A stretch of 34,396 nucleotides of DNA from a virus, in IMG/VR virus record IMGVR_UViG_3300044641_001066, positions 1 through 34,396 of that record; one strand, given 5' to 3'. Shown here one piece after another: positions 1-6,322 of this stretch (its first letter is position 1; every line of letters begins with the position of its first letter). The notes beneath the pieces are model-generated. The model worked only from the letters and a program-made list of their open reading frames with translations. It did no database searches and was not told where the DNA came from. The position numbers and the translations under genes were made by a program.

Positions 1-145
1 CATCGACAAAGGCACGACATTCGATGAGAAGTGGAAGAAAAGAAAAAGAAATATCCAGTTTATGTTTGAACTGCCGATGGAGTTGGCGGTATTCAACGAG
101 GAGAAGGGCGAACAGCCATTCTATGTGAAGACAATGTTTAACCTC
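1..145. repeat. Left copy of the contig-end overlap (circular assembly signature)
   Basis: Bases 1-145 align without gaps to 34252-34396. Only positions 13, 16 and 19 differ (C/A, G/T, A/C). The overlap lies inside one open reading frame and the three differences are third codon positions that keep the same amino acids (Gly, Thr, Thr). This is what an assembler leaves when a circular or circularly permuted phage genome is linearised in a mixed population. A true short direct terminal repeat would not be expected to cut a gene in half. Confidence 0.9.
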
Positions 146-580
146 AGTATGGGCGATAAAGCATCTTTGAGAAAGTTCGTTGAATCTTGGTTCGGCAAGA
201 AGATGACCGACAAGCAAGCAGCCGACTTCGACATATTCAATCTGATCTCTATGCCTTGTATGCTCAACATCGTACACAATGGCAAGGAGGATCGCACCTA
301 TGCAAACATTATGAGCATCGCACCAATGCCGAAAGGAATGCAATGCCCTCCAGCGATCAACACTCCAATGTGCTACGACACCACCGAACACGATGATATG
401 GTGTTCTCTTTGCTGCCTGACTTTATGCAAGAGGACATCAAGAAATCAGACGAGTGGTTACAGAGGATCAGTCAGGAATCGACCAAGTGGACAAAGCCAC
501 AGCAGGCTTCACCGTTTGATGATGGCGCAGATGACCTTGATGATCTATTCAACACCTCTAAAGAGAAATTCCCTTTTTAA
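2..580 (+). CDS. SSB-like phage DNA-binding protein, 3' part (start at 34169 across the contig seam)
   Basis: The frame is open from the first codon at 2 and continues the gene that starts at 34169; joined across the seam the protein is 220 aa. The core has the look of the phage NGO0469/SSB-like family: a basic segment of alternating Lys and Arg, then FVESWFGK, MPCMLNIVHN and TYANIMSIAPMPKGMQ. I recall this pattern from that family but could not search for it. The last 20 residues are strongly acidic and end in Phe-Pro-Phe, like the acidic tip of bacterial SSB that recruits replication partners. It probably binds single-stranded DNA during replication or recombination, which fits its position at the head of a nuclease-rich early operon. 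An internal ATG at 62 is not the start because the upstream codons are conserved between both contig ends. Confidence 0.82.
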   Translation: MDKGTTFDEKWKKRKRNIQFMFELPMELAVFNEEKGEQPFYVKTMFNLSMGDKASLRKFVESWFGKKMTDKQAADFDIFNLISMPCMLNIVHNGKEDRTYANIMSIAPMPKGMQCPPAINTPMCYDTTEHDDMVFSLLPDFMQEDIKKSDEWLQRISQESTKWTKPQQASPFDDGADDLDDLFNTSKEKFPF

Positions 581-590
581 CTTAAACAAA

Positions 591-622
591 AATCGGCAGG
601 GCGAACGAACTCCCTGCCGATT
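591..622 (+). promoter_or_regulatory. Perfect 11-bp intergenic hairpin
   Basis: AATCGGCAGGG (591-601) pairs perfectly with CCCTGCCGATT (612-622) around a 10-nt loop. It lies between the SSB-like gene and the next gene, and is followed by an A-rich leader running into ATG at 637. There is no U tract after it, so it is not a standard intrinsic terminator. It could be a processing or mRNA-stabilising hairpin, or an attenuator. Two related GGGCGG hairpins occur in the same operon at 33606 and 33804. Confidence 0.75.
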
Positions 623-636
623 CCCAACCTAAAAAA

Positions 637-1302
637 ATGAACAGCATCGCAAAGATAAGCATTCCCGTTGAGAAGATTTATCAATCTATAAACTCAACCG
701 AGATATTAAACGCACAGGCACTCATTGAGCGCAACAGCGTGGCAGGAGAAGCCAACAGCGTTAAGAACGTGAGCGATTATAACAGTATGGCAGCAGCCAT
801 CAAGCAAGTGAATGATGCCATCAAGATTGTGGAATCAGCACGCAAGGAAATCACTGCGCCCGTTGATCACTTCAAGAAGGAATTGATCAGCCTTGAAAAG
901 CAGACCACAGATCCACTGAGCCAATTTATTAAATCAGCCAAAGCCAAAATGCTGGAGTACCACGAGCAAGTTGAGTTAGAGCATAAGCAAGCGCAAGAAA
1001 AGATCATCCAAGAATCAATGTCATTAAAGAGCCACTTCAAGGAGATGGATGCACTGGCAAATATGGTGGATGATCTTTATGTATCATCAGTGGATATGCC
1101 CAAGACCAAAAATATCAGAACAGTCTACAAGGCAGAAGTTGATGGCGATGTTGATTGGCTAAAGATCATCAATGTCTTATTCGCCACAAATCACTTGCGC
1201 CAAGAGGATCTTCTCAGGCACTTGCCGAAGGCGATGGAGATGGTAGGATTGAAGCACATCGCAGGAATCAATGTAGTAGCAATTAAAACTCAAACAGTTT
1301 AA
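637..1302 (+). CDS. Coiled-coil recombination/replication accessory protein (DUF1351-like)
   Basis: This 221-aa protein is mostly helical. Residues about 50-130 are rich in Glu, Lys and Gln in a heptad-like pattern and contain a segment around 'ARKEITAPVDHFKKEL' followed by a long charged helix. The second half has the arrangement KTKNIRTVYKAEVDGDVDWL, which in related phage proteins is a short beta-containing C-terminal domain. From memory this resembles the coiled-coil proteins encoded beside SSB, Erf or RecT genes in many phages (DUF1351-like), whose function is not well known. It follows the SSB-like gene and precedes a nuclease, which supports a role in DNA recombination or replication. 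ATG at 637 follows the A-rich leader AACCTAAAAAA. Confidence 0.7.
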   Translation: MNSIAKISIPVEKIYQSINSTEILNAQALIERNSVAGEANSVKNVSDYNSMAAAIKQVNDAIKIVESARKEITAPVDHFKKELISLEKQTTDPLSQFIKSAKAKMLEYHEQVELEHKQAQEKIIQESMSLKSHFKEMDALANMVDDLYVSSVDMPKTKNIRTVYKAEVDGDVDWLKIINVLFATNHLRQEDLLRHLPKAMEMVGLKHIAGINVVAIKTQTV

Positions 1303-1314
1303 CAACTTAATAAA

Positions 1315-1725
1315 ATGAAAGCAGCAAATTCAAAAGGCGATTTCAATAATCGCTACAAATGGACACCATTAACCCACGATGAACTGGTTGAGTTTATCGA
1401 AGTAAGACGAAAGAAAACAACCCTAACAAAAACAGGGCTTTCAATCTTGGCAGGATATGCCAAATGCAGCTACGTTCACATCATAAACAAAGCAGCACGC
1501 TTCAGCAATAAATCATTCACAGCACTTGCTAAGGCTGTAATTGATGCAGCAGATAAGCAAATTCAAATACAGATGGATGAAATGCCTGAAAAGATCCAAG
1601 CACCAACCAAGATCGAAAAGCCGATATACGGAGTTATGAGCATTCAGCAGATGATTACCAGAATAAAGGCAGATGGATACAAAGTGTTTAAGGTAAGAAT
1701 AAAAGAAGAATTGGAGGAGGTATAA
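1315..1725 (+). CDS. Small protein with an HTH-like N-terminal half, function unknown
   Basis: This 136-aa protein has residues about 22-70 that read like a helix-turn-helix: 'TKTGLSILAGYAKCS' followed by 'SFTALAKAVIDAA', similar in spacing to XRE-type repressors. The C-terminal 40 residues have a separate amphipathic segment (MSIQQMITRIKADGYKVFKV). It may bind DNA as a regulator of the early operon, but I do not recognise a specific family. The start lies 12 nt after the previous stop, preceded by AACTTAATAAA, the A-rich leader common in this operon. It ends as TAATGA, overlapping the next gene by one base. Confidence 0.6.
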   Translation: MKAANSKGDFNNRYKWTPLTHDELVEFIEVRRKKTTLTKTGLSILAGYAKCSYVHIINKAARFSNKSFTALAKAVIDAADKQIQIQMDEMPEKIQAPTKIEKPIYGVMSIQQMITRIKADGYKVFKVRIKEELEEV

Positions 1726-2318
1726 TGACACGAGAAGAATTTATCAAGTATCCTGCAATCTCAGCCAGCCGAATCAAAAGATTCTACACAGGCGATATCA
1801 GCTATGCAAAGAATGCCCTCGATAAGGGGGCTAACTTTCACTTCGATCTTTTAGAAACCGAAGTCGATCAGATGAACGGGGCTGCAAAGAATGTCTATGA
1901 TGCCTTCCAAGAAGTGCCATTATTGGCAACGATGTTTGAAGAGTCGATTAAGGAGCAAGTGGTGGTGTCTGATGTGGTTATCGGAGGCAAGACCGTTCAA
2001 GGCAAGTGTGCAATCGATATGAACTGGGATCAACAGAAGATCCTTGCAGACATCAAGACTACATCAGCCAAGAGCATTGAGGCATTCGCTGCCGATATGA
2101 TCAAGCACGCCAACCACATTCAGGCGGTATGGTATTCTCTGCTGATGGGAACAGATCCTAAGTGCTTCTACTACATTGGCGTAACTCCAAAGGTTAAGAA
2201 GTCTGGCAAGTTTGCTGATCTATTTCTTTATCGCCACAATCAGGATGAGATCGACAGCGCAAAGGAATTGATCATTAACTTCATCGAGCAGTTCGATGGT
2301 GATTATTCCAGACGATGA
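1725..2318 (+). CDS. PD-(D/E)XK nuclease, exonuclease VIII/RecE-like
   Basis: This 197-aa protein has the layout of phage PD-(D/E)XK recombination exonucleases. An N-terminal 'SASRIKRF' segment and a GxxxHxxLLE-like segment (GANFHFDLLE) lie at about 13-44. The catalytic Asp is in GKCAIDM (Asp98), the D-x-K signature is ADIKTT (Asp109, Lys111), and the downstream helix HIQAVWY (about 131-137) supplies the Gln and Tyr typical of the group. It probably degrades or resects double-stranded DNA ends to feed annealing with the SSB-like protein. The gene is translationally coupled, with one base overlapping the upstream gene and ATGA overlapping the downstream one. The nuclease fold is well supported; the exonuclease subtype is inferred. 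Confidence 0.82.
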   Translation: MTREEFIKYPAISASRIKRFYTGDISYAKNALDKGANFHFDLLETEVDQMNGAAKNVYDAFQEVPLLATMFEESIKEQVVVSDVVIGGKTVQGKCAIDMNWDQQKILADIKTTSAKSIEAFAADMIKHANHIQAVWYSLLMGTDPKCFYYIGVTPKVKKSGKFADLFLYRHNQDEIDSAKELIINFIEQFDGDYSRR

Positions 2319-2581
2319 GAACCAAGCACTGTGATGCGGTTGTTAGCTTTGTGTTGACTCACTATGCCAATATGCCCACTAAGGACATCGCTAACGCATT
2401 AGGATTGACTTGCTGTGCAGTTTATCAGATCGCAAACCTTAGAGGCGTTAAAAAGGATCTTAAGTACAAGCGAGATACTTACGGCAATCGACTGATGCAG
2501 GCAGGCATCCCGACAAGATTTAAGGCAGGGCAGAGGGCTTGGAATAAAGGACTTAAAAAAGCAAAGAATGAAACTACGTAA
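2315..2581 (+). CDS. Small HTH protein with NUMOD3-like C-terminus
   Basis: This 88-aa basic protein carries an N-terminal helix-turn-helix-like segment (MPTKDIANALGLTCCAVYQI, about residues 20-39). Its C-terminal motif 'GIPTRFKAGQRAWNKG' resembles the NUMOD3 DNA-binding motif (FKKGHxxWNKG) usually found next to HNH or GIY-YIG nuclease domains. No nuclease domain is present here. It overlaps the upstream nuclease by four bases and the downstream VRR-NUC gene by 14. It may be a DNA-binding remnant of a homing enzyme or a standalone regulator. Confidence 0.65.
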   Translation: MRTKHCDAVVSFVLTHYANMPTKDIANALGLTCCAVYQIANLRGVKKDLKYKRDTYGNRLMQAGIPTRFKAGQRAWNKGLKKAKNETT

Positions 2582-2966
2582 AAGGCGAGAGTCCGACATC
2601 TACATCAGCATCTCTAAGTTGATGGCACTGCAACATCCTAACATCGTTTATCGGTTCGACTTCGCAGCAGGGATGAAGATGACTATCGGGCAGGGCAGGC
2701 TTCACAAATCAATGAATGGCTTTGTTGGCTATCCTGATTTATTCATCGCCCATCCGAACGGCAAGTATGCAGGGCTGTACTTAGAGATTAAGTTGGAGGG
2801 CAAGAAAGTGTTTAAGAAGGATGGCAGCCTGCTGATGGATGAACACCTTGAACGACAGCAGAAGATCCTGAAGATGCTTTCCGCTGCTGGCTACTATGCG
2901 ACCTTCGCAATCGGCATTCACGAGAGTTTAATGATCATTGATAAGTACATAAAAAACGAACTATGA
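2568..2966 (+). CDS. VRR-NUC domain nuclease (probable Holliday-junction or flap nuclease)
   Basis: This 132-aa protein is of typical single-domain VRR-NUC length. It shows an N-terminal Glu near residue 8, GYPDLFI with Pro56-Asp57, then LEIK with Glu73 and Lys75, and a helix with EHLERQQKIL where Gln97/98 fill the family position. These are the expected catalytic residues of this PD-(D/E)XK subgroup. Phages commonly carry one VRR-NUC protein in the replication region, where it can stand in for RusA or another junction resolvase. It overlaps its upstream neighbour and ends ATGA into the lipoprotein gene, so it is part of the same transcript. The fold is secure; the substrate is inferred. Confidence 0.88.
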   Translation: MKLRKRRESDIYISISKLMALQHPNIVYRFDFAAGMKMTIGQGRLHKSMNGFVGYPDLFIAHPNGKYAGLYLEIKLEGKKVFKKDGSLLMDEHLERQQKILKMLSAAGYYATFAIGIHESLMIIDKYIKNEL

Positions 2967-3205
2967 AAAAACTAATTTACATTTTGATCCCATTGGCAAT
3001 GGCAAGTTGCACCAAGTGCTACGAGTGCCGAGTTAATACCACCACCACAGGCTTCGGCACAAGCCAATCATCGATGACCAGAATCGAAAAGTGCGATATG
3101 ACCAAGCGAGATGTTAAAGCATTCAAGCGAGGGATGGAAGGCACAACCACAGTCAAGCAGAATGGCAAAGATGTTACTGTAAAAACAACGGTTAGTTGCT
3201 ATTAA
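2963..3205 (+). CDS. Small phage-encoded lipoprotein, Cys-rich
   Basis: This 80-aa protein starts MKKLIYILIPLAMASC. That is a short basic n-region, a hydrophobic core and a lipobox (AMASC) with Cys16 as the predicted lipidated residue. The mature part is small and polar with further Cys residues (CTKCYEC near the N-terminus, one at about 44, and Cys79 of the C-terminal CY), suggesting disulfides in the periplasm. I do not recognise the family. Small phage lipoproteins can act in superinfection exclusion or lysis, but nothing here proves it. It is the last gene before the promoter at 3211. ATGA overlap with the upstream gene fixes the start. Confidence 0.78.
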   Translation: MKKLIYILIPLAMASCTKCYECRVNTTTTGFGTSQSSMTRIEKCDMTKRDVKAFKRGMEGTTTVKQNGKDVTVKTTVSCY

Positions 3206-3210
3206 TTTTT

Positions 3211-3218
3211 TATCTTTG
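3211..3218 (+). promoter_or_regulatory. Bacteroidota-type -7 promoter element TATCTTTG
   Basis: This is an exact match to TAnnTTTG, six bases after the lipoprotein stop and at the entrance of the structured leader. A clear -33 TTTG at the usual spacing is not visible. Transcription would begin near 3223-3226, giving an RNA that starts just upstream of the 9-bp pairing element at 3231. Confidence 0.7.
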
Positions 3219-3224
3219 TGATCG

Positions 3225-3336
3225 TTCAGAGGTGGAATCCTGAATGGATGTAAAACATTGAAGCCCTTTGGGGGCTGCGAGGCAAGGTGTGATAACCGAG
3301 CCGATTCCACCGCAGCCATCAAGGGGCATTTTTTTT
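3225..3336 (+). ncRNA. Structured leader or small RNA with pseudoknot-like pairing and a terminal T8 tract
   Basis: GGTGGAATC (3231-3239) is perfectly complementary to GATTCCACC (3303-3311). Between and after them a terminator-like hairpin can form. Its parts are GCCCTTT (3263-3269) with AAGGGGC (3321-3327), a 3x3 internal loop, GGCTGC (3273-3278) with GCAGCC (3312-3317), and an inner hairpin GGC-aa-GGT / ACC-ga-GCC (3281-3302). It is followed by A and then T8 (3329-3336), directly against the ATG at 3337. The 9-bp strand at 3303-3311 lies inside the hairpin, so the two pairings make a pseudoknot or are mutually exclusive. A small ATGT/ACAT hairpin lies at 3247-3257. This could be a riboswitch/attenuator for the downstream gene or an independent RNA of about 110 nt. 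It does not match a class I can name. Confidence 0.72.
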
Positions 3337-4092
3337 ATGACAAACCGAGATACTTGCATATTCTATCGCTCGATGTATGAAGCGATAAAGGAACTGCCCA
3401 AAGGAGTTCAAGCCGATCTTTATGATGCAATCTTCAGTTACTCACTTGACTTTGAAAAAAAAGAATTGACTGGCATCGCTCGTACAATATGGCTGTTGAT
3501 TGAGCCTGTGCTTACTAAAGGCAATACAAATTTCATAAACGGAAAGCAACCGAAGCAGAAGCAAATTGGAAGCGAAACCGAAGCGAATCAGAAGCGACTT
3601 GTAAGCGAATCGGAAGCCTATAAGGATAAGGATAAGGATAAGGATGAATATAAAGATAAGGATGTTGATATTACTTATACCGATTCTATCGAATCGAACC
3701 GCGTAACGATACAACCTGATTCAATCCAACTATACACCCCTACCCTTGAAAAGAAAAAAGTTCCGCAAAAAAAGAAAGACCACCGCTTTGCAGATTCGAT
3801 CTATGCAGATGATCCTGATCTATTCATTGAGCATTGGAATCAAACCGAAACAGCAAGAACCTACCCAGACACCGATCCACTAAAAGTTTACACAACCTTA
3901 AAAACATCATCAGATGCTTCCTCAAAATACACCTATGCCAATTGGATCAGCGCAGCCCAAAATTGGGTTAAGCGAAATCCTGCCGAATACAAGCGAACTT
4001 ATACCACAGCCAACGGACACCAACTCCACCATAACGACCAAGCCATCCTCGACAGGGTTGAGAGGCTTACCCGAAATACTTTCGGAGGCTAA
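3337..4092 (+). CDS. Replication-type protein, DUF6291-like N-terminal domain with KD-repeat linker
   Basis: From ATG at 3337 the protein is 251 aa. The frame is open further upstream to 3268, but that would translate the structured leader, so 3337 is preferred. Residues 1-70 (RDTCIFYRSMYEAIKELP, ADLYDAIFSYSL, TIWLLIEPVL) match, from memory, the DUF6291-type domain common in Bacteroidota phage replication modules. A low-complexity linker of alternating Lys-Asp follows (about 96-112), then a C-terminal basic domain with the 'YANWISAAQNWVKRNP' segment that recalls DnaD/DnaT-like replication proteins. It probably helps initiate replication or load host helicase. It is placed after a strong promoter and the RNA element at 3225-3336. 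The 3' end is 5 nt before the next likely ATG. Confidence 0.68.
   Translation: MTNRDTCIFYRSMYEAIKELPKGVQADLYDAIFSYSLDFEKKELTGIARTIWLLIEPVLTKGNTNFINGKQPKQKQIGSETEANQKRLVSESEAYKDKDKDKDEYKDKDVDITYTDSIESNRVTIQPDSIQLYTPTLEKKKVPQKKKDHRFADSIYADDPDLFIEHWNQTETARTYPDTDPLKVYTTLKTSSDASSKYTYANWISAAQNWVKRNPAEYKRTYTTANGHQLHHNDQAILDRVERLTRNTFGG
3622..3645 (+). repeat. Four tandem AAGGAT hexamers encoding a Lys-Asp linker
   Basis: AAGGAT is repeated four times without error, then repeated imperfectly to about 3663. It encodes alternating Lys and Asp residues between the two domains of the replication-type protein. Because the unit is six bases, slippage changes linker length without breaking the frame. Confidence 0.9.
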
Positions 4093-4096
4093 CCGA

Positions 4097-4852
4097 ATGG
4101 GGATCGAAGCGCAGCCTCATCAGGTGGCGATGCTTCAATACCATAGAGATTTTCCGATCAAAAAGATGGAGGCACAGTTGGCGAGGCGAAAGTTTTACGA
4201 GGTGCTGACTGTTATCATCCAAGTCTATTTTGGTGCTGACAAGAACACTCCTGACTCGGTATTTAGCGAGTGCTATGATCGAATGATAAAAGACTACGGT
4301 AACATCAGCATTGAGGAGGTCAGAGAGGCACACGCAGAATCATCGAAGAATGCGCTCAAAGCATTTGGTGGGATGTACACCGTCAATATGTTTAGCGAGA
4401 TAATGTATGCGTGGAAGCAGAAGCGTAGCAAGATCCTTGCTGCCATCGACAACATCGACAAAGTTAACGAGGTTGATGAGGCTGCTGAATTGGAAAGCAA
4501 GAAGCAGCAGTTCACTCAATATTGCAAAGATTGGCTCAAAAATGAACTAAAGATCAAATCGATTAAGCAATGGAGTGATTTGTCGCTTGGCATCTGCCAA
4601 GAGTTGATCGACTCTGGAACTATCAAGGGCAACCGTCCTGACCTTTGGAAGCAGTCAGCAGATTTAACTTTGAAGCAGTATGAGCAGGATCGCAGCAAGG
4701 CATCAGCAGAGAAAGACTTTGCCACGCTTAAGAAGATGAATGCAGCAGTTGAGGCGATTATGGCAGGCATAGTGCCACAGGATGCGTTATCTAAGCGAAA
4801 AGGTATCTACACAAGGTTGTTGGTATTTGACTACCTTACATCAAATGAATGA
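4097..4852 (+). CDS. Alpha-helical replication-region protein, function unknown
   Basis: From ATG at 4097 this is a 251-aa, largely helical protein. The frame is open back to 3914, but that stretch overlaps the upstream gene and is rich in Pro, Thr and Ser, unlike a structured domain, so 4097 is preferred. Notable segments are 'AQLARRKFYEVLTVIIQVYF' and 'AFGGMYTVNMFSEIMYAWK', followed by a charged, coiled-coil-like C-terminal half. Its position after the replication-type gene suggests a partner in initiation, for example a helicase loader, but I see no Walker A motif. Its end overlaps the next gene by eight bases (ATGAATGA). Confidence 0.6.
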   Translation: MGIEAQPHQVAMLQYHRDFPIKKMEAQLARRKFYEVLTVIIQVYFGADKNTPDSVFSECYDRMIKDYGNISIEEVREAHAESSKNALKAFGGMYTVNMFSEIMYAWKQKRSKILAAIDNIDKVNEVDEAAELESKKQQFTQYCKDWLKNELKIKSIKQWSDLSLGICQELIDSGTIKGNRPDLWKQSADLTLKQYEQDRSKASAEKDFATLKKMNAAVEAIMAGIVPQDALSKRKGIYTRLLVFDYLTSNE

Positions 4853-5024
4853 CACGCCAACAGAATCACAGAAGAAATTTATTGAAATGCTCCAGACATT
4901 AACCGATGAAGAACTGATCTATCACTTCCCGAAACTTGCAGCCAGCAGAGATCGGGAGGGGATCATCAAGGCTCTGGTGTTTGGGATTGAAAAAAATAAA
5001 TCAATTAAACAGCAAAACAAATGA
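4845..5024 (+). CDS. Small conserved-looking protein, function unknown
   Basis: From ATG at 4845 the product is 59 aa, overlapping the previous stop. An upstream in-frame ATG at 4782 would add 21 residues inside the previous gene and is less likely. The sequence is helical and charged, with 'DEELIYHFPKLAASRDREGI' in the middle and a Lys-rich end. No family is recognised. It overlaps the next gene by four bases (ATGA), so it is translated in the same operon. Confidence 0.55.
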   Translation: MNDTPTESQKKFIEMLQTLTDEELIYHFPKLAASRDREGIIKALVFGIEKNKSIKQQNK

Positions 5025-5713
5025 ACGAACAAAATTTATGCAGCAGATTTGATTCTTCTCAAATGCAATTAATAGGTAAGTTTAAAAAGTTTGAAGAAGA
5101 GTTAAACTACTTAGACAAACTTAAGCACGATAAAAAAGCAGAACTTATTTCTTGGTCTAACAAAAACAGAACAGATATAAAATTGCTATTTCCTAAAAAA
5201 GATAGAATTTATCAGATAATCGATGTAAAAAAATGCGATGACTACAATTGTCGTTATCATTTAGATGATGACACATATTATTTCAAAGTATCAGATACTC
5301 GTTTTATTCCATTAAATGACTTTAGATGGGATGTAATTATGCCAACAGTTTTAGGCTTTGTTTTAGATTGCAATTTGAAGCAAATTGCTTCAGATGCCAG
5401 AACACATATTACAAACTTGATAGAAGTTAAATCAGATAAAAGTCCTGATAATTTATCTAATCAATTTACTAAAGTTTATATTATGATTGATAAAAATACT
5501 GGCTATTATAAGATAGGCAGATCAAACAATCCGCTTTATCGTGAGAAAACTTTGCAATCAGAAAAGCCATCAATAGAATTAATCCATCAATTTGATGCAA
5601 GAGTTAAAGATGAAAAAGAATTACATACTTTGTTTTCAAGTAAAAGGATTAGAGGTGAGTGGTTTGATTTAGCTGGATCAGATATTGCAAAAGTGTTTGA
5701 TTATTTCAAATAA
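5021..5713 (+). CDS. GIY-YIG superfamily (T5orf172/MUG113-like) protein in an AT-rich insert
   Basis: This 230-aa protein has two parts. Residues 1-140 are charged and helical without a recognised domain. Residues about 151-218 contain KVYIMIDKNTGYYKIGRSNN, then Arg174, 'HQFDARVKDEKELHTLF' and 'IRGEWFDL', the conserved order of the T5orf172/MUG113 branch of the GIY-YIG fold, with an early Tyr, KIG, a conserved Arg and a late Glu-Trp-Phe. Such proteins occur as mobile or accessory nuclease-like genes in phages. Base composition is clearly different from its neighbours: the lines at 5041 and 5401 have 17 and 14 G+C out of 60, against 29 of 60 at 8401. It is probably a recent acquisition. Catalytic activity is not proven. 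Confidence 0.72.
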   Translation: MNEQNLCSRFDSSQMQLIGKFKKFEEELNYLDKLKHDKKAELISWSNKNRTDIKLLFPKKDRIYQIIDVKKCDDYNCRYHLDDDTYYFKVSDTRFIPLNDFRWDVIMPTVLGFVLDCNLKQIASDARTHITNLIEVKSDKSPDNLSNQFTKVYIMIDKNTGYYKIGRSNNPLYREKTLQSEKPSIELIHQFDARVKDEKELHTLFSSKRIRGEWFDLAGSDIAKVFDYFK

Positions 5714-5753
5714 ATTAGATCAACCCACTTGCAATACATAATCAAATAATCAC

Positions 5754-5761
5754 TATCTTTG
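5754..5761 (+). promoter_or_regulatory. Promoter -7 element TATCTTTG, leaderless-type placement
   Basis: This is an exact TAnnTTTG match ending four bases before ATG at 5766. A TTG lies at 5729-5731, with a gap of 22 bases. Transcription would start at or next to the A of the start codon. Confidence 0.68.
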
Positions 5762-5765
5762 TGCA

Positions 5766-5993
5766 ATGGAAGTCAGTAAAAAAGCAAGGGGAGGTTACAG
5801 GGCGAATGCAGGCACGAAGTCGAAGTATGGAGAGCAGACCGAGAACATCACATTTAGAGTTCCTGCCAGCCATAAACAAGCCATCAGGGAGATAGTGAAG
5901 AAATACCTAATGAACGTAATAGATCAGCAGCACAATGACAAAGTTAATGACCATACCTTGCGCCATCGAATCGGTGGCAACGAGGCGAGATAA
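5766..5993 (+). CDS. Small basic DNA-binding-like protein (RHH-like)
   Basis: This 75-aa protein begins with 'RGGYRANAGTKSKYGEQ', similar to the RGG-RPGAGRK lead-in common on small phage and transposon-associated DNA-binding proteins. It continues with TENITFRVPASHKQAIREIV, which reads as a ribbon-helix-helix (beta strand then two helices). The C-terminal 20 residues overlap the start of the next gene. It probably acts as a small regulator. It has its own promoter and no visible leader. Confidence 0.6.
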   Translation: MEVSKKARGGYRANAGTKSKYGEQTENITFRVPASHKQAIREIVKKYLMNVIDQQHNDKVNDHTLRHRIGGNEAR

Positions 5994-6318
5994 GACAATC
6001 AAGATCAGCATCGGCACGCAAGAACTATCTCCAGAGCAGATGACCGAACTTATGAATCATTGGATGGGTGGAGTAGGTGTGATGGCATTCAAGGGCGAGC
6101 AGTTCAACTACAACGATGAGCAGCTACTTGAAGCAATGAAGATCGATGCAGCGGAGATGGGCAGCAAGACACCGAGCCAACGATTAAGAGCAGCCTTGTA
6201 CGTGCTATTTGAAGCCAACAAGGAAGGACATTCAGATTTCAATAGTTACTATTCGGCAATGATGGAGCGATTCATCGACACCGTTAAGAAGCGCATCGAC
6301 ACCTATTCACAATTTTAA
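5947..6318 (+). CDS. Conserved phage recombination-module protein
   Basis: From ATG at 5947 this is 123 aa; an ATG at 5935 in the same frame would add four residues. The sequence 'IPCAIESVATRRDKTIKISI' followed by TQELSPEQMTELMNHW and 'KTPSQRLRAALYVLFEANK' matches the pattern of a small protein widespread in phage replication/recombination modules (about 120 aa, ending in a helix with MERFIDTVKKRID). Its molecular role is not established to my knowledge. It overlaps the 3' end of the RHH-like gene by 47 bases in another frame. Confidence 0.65.
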   Translation: MTIPCAIESVATRRDKTIKISIGTQELSPEQMTELMNHWMGGVGVMAFKGEQFNYNDEQLLEAMKIDAAEMGSKTPSQRLRAALYVLFEANKEGHSDFNSYYSAMMERFIDTVKKRIDTYSQF

Positions 6319-6322
6319 GCAG

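Noticed and set aside
1-145. A genuine short direct terminal repeat of a linear phage
   Set aside because: The repeat lies in the middle of a gene that is intact only when the ends are joined, and its differences are synonymous, so an assembly overlap of a circular map is simpler.
3231-3311. A tRNA or HDV-like ribozyme
   Set aside because: The 9-bp closing stem recalls a tRNA acceptor, but there is no T-loop GTTCGA, no anticodon arm and no CCA-like end. The nested pairing recalls HDV ribozymes, but P4 and the catalytic C region between the P1 and P2 3' strands are missing.
3442-3714. Minus-strand frames, for example 3442-3714, 7562-7930, 24572-25030 and 28725-29054
   Set aside because: They mirror well-supported plus-strand genes, are low-complexity or lack any domain, and have no promoter or packing that would support them.
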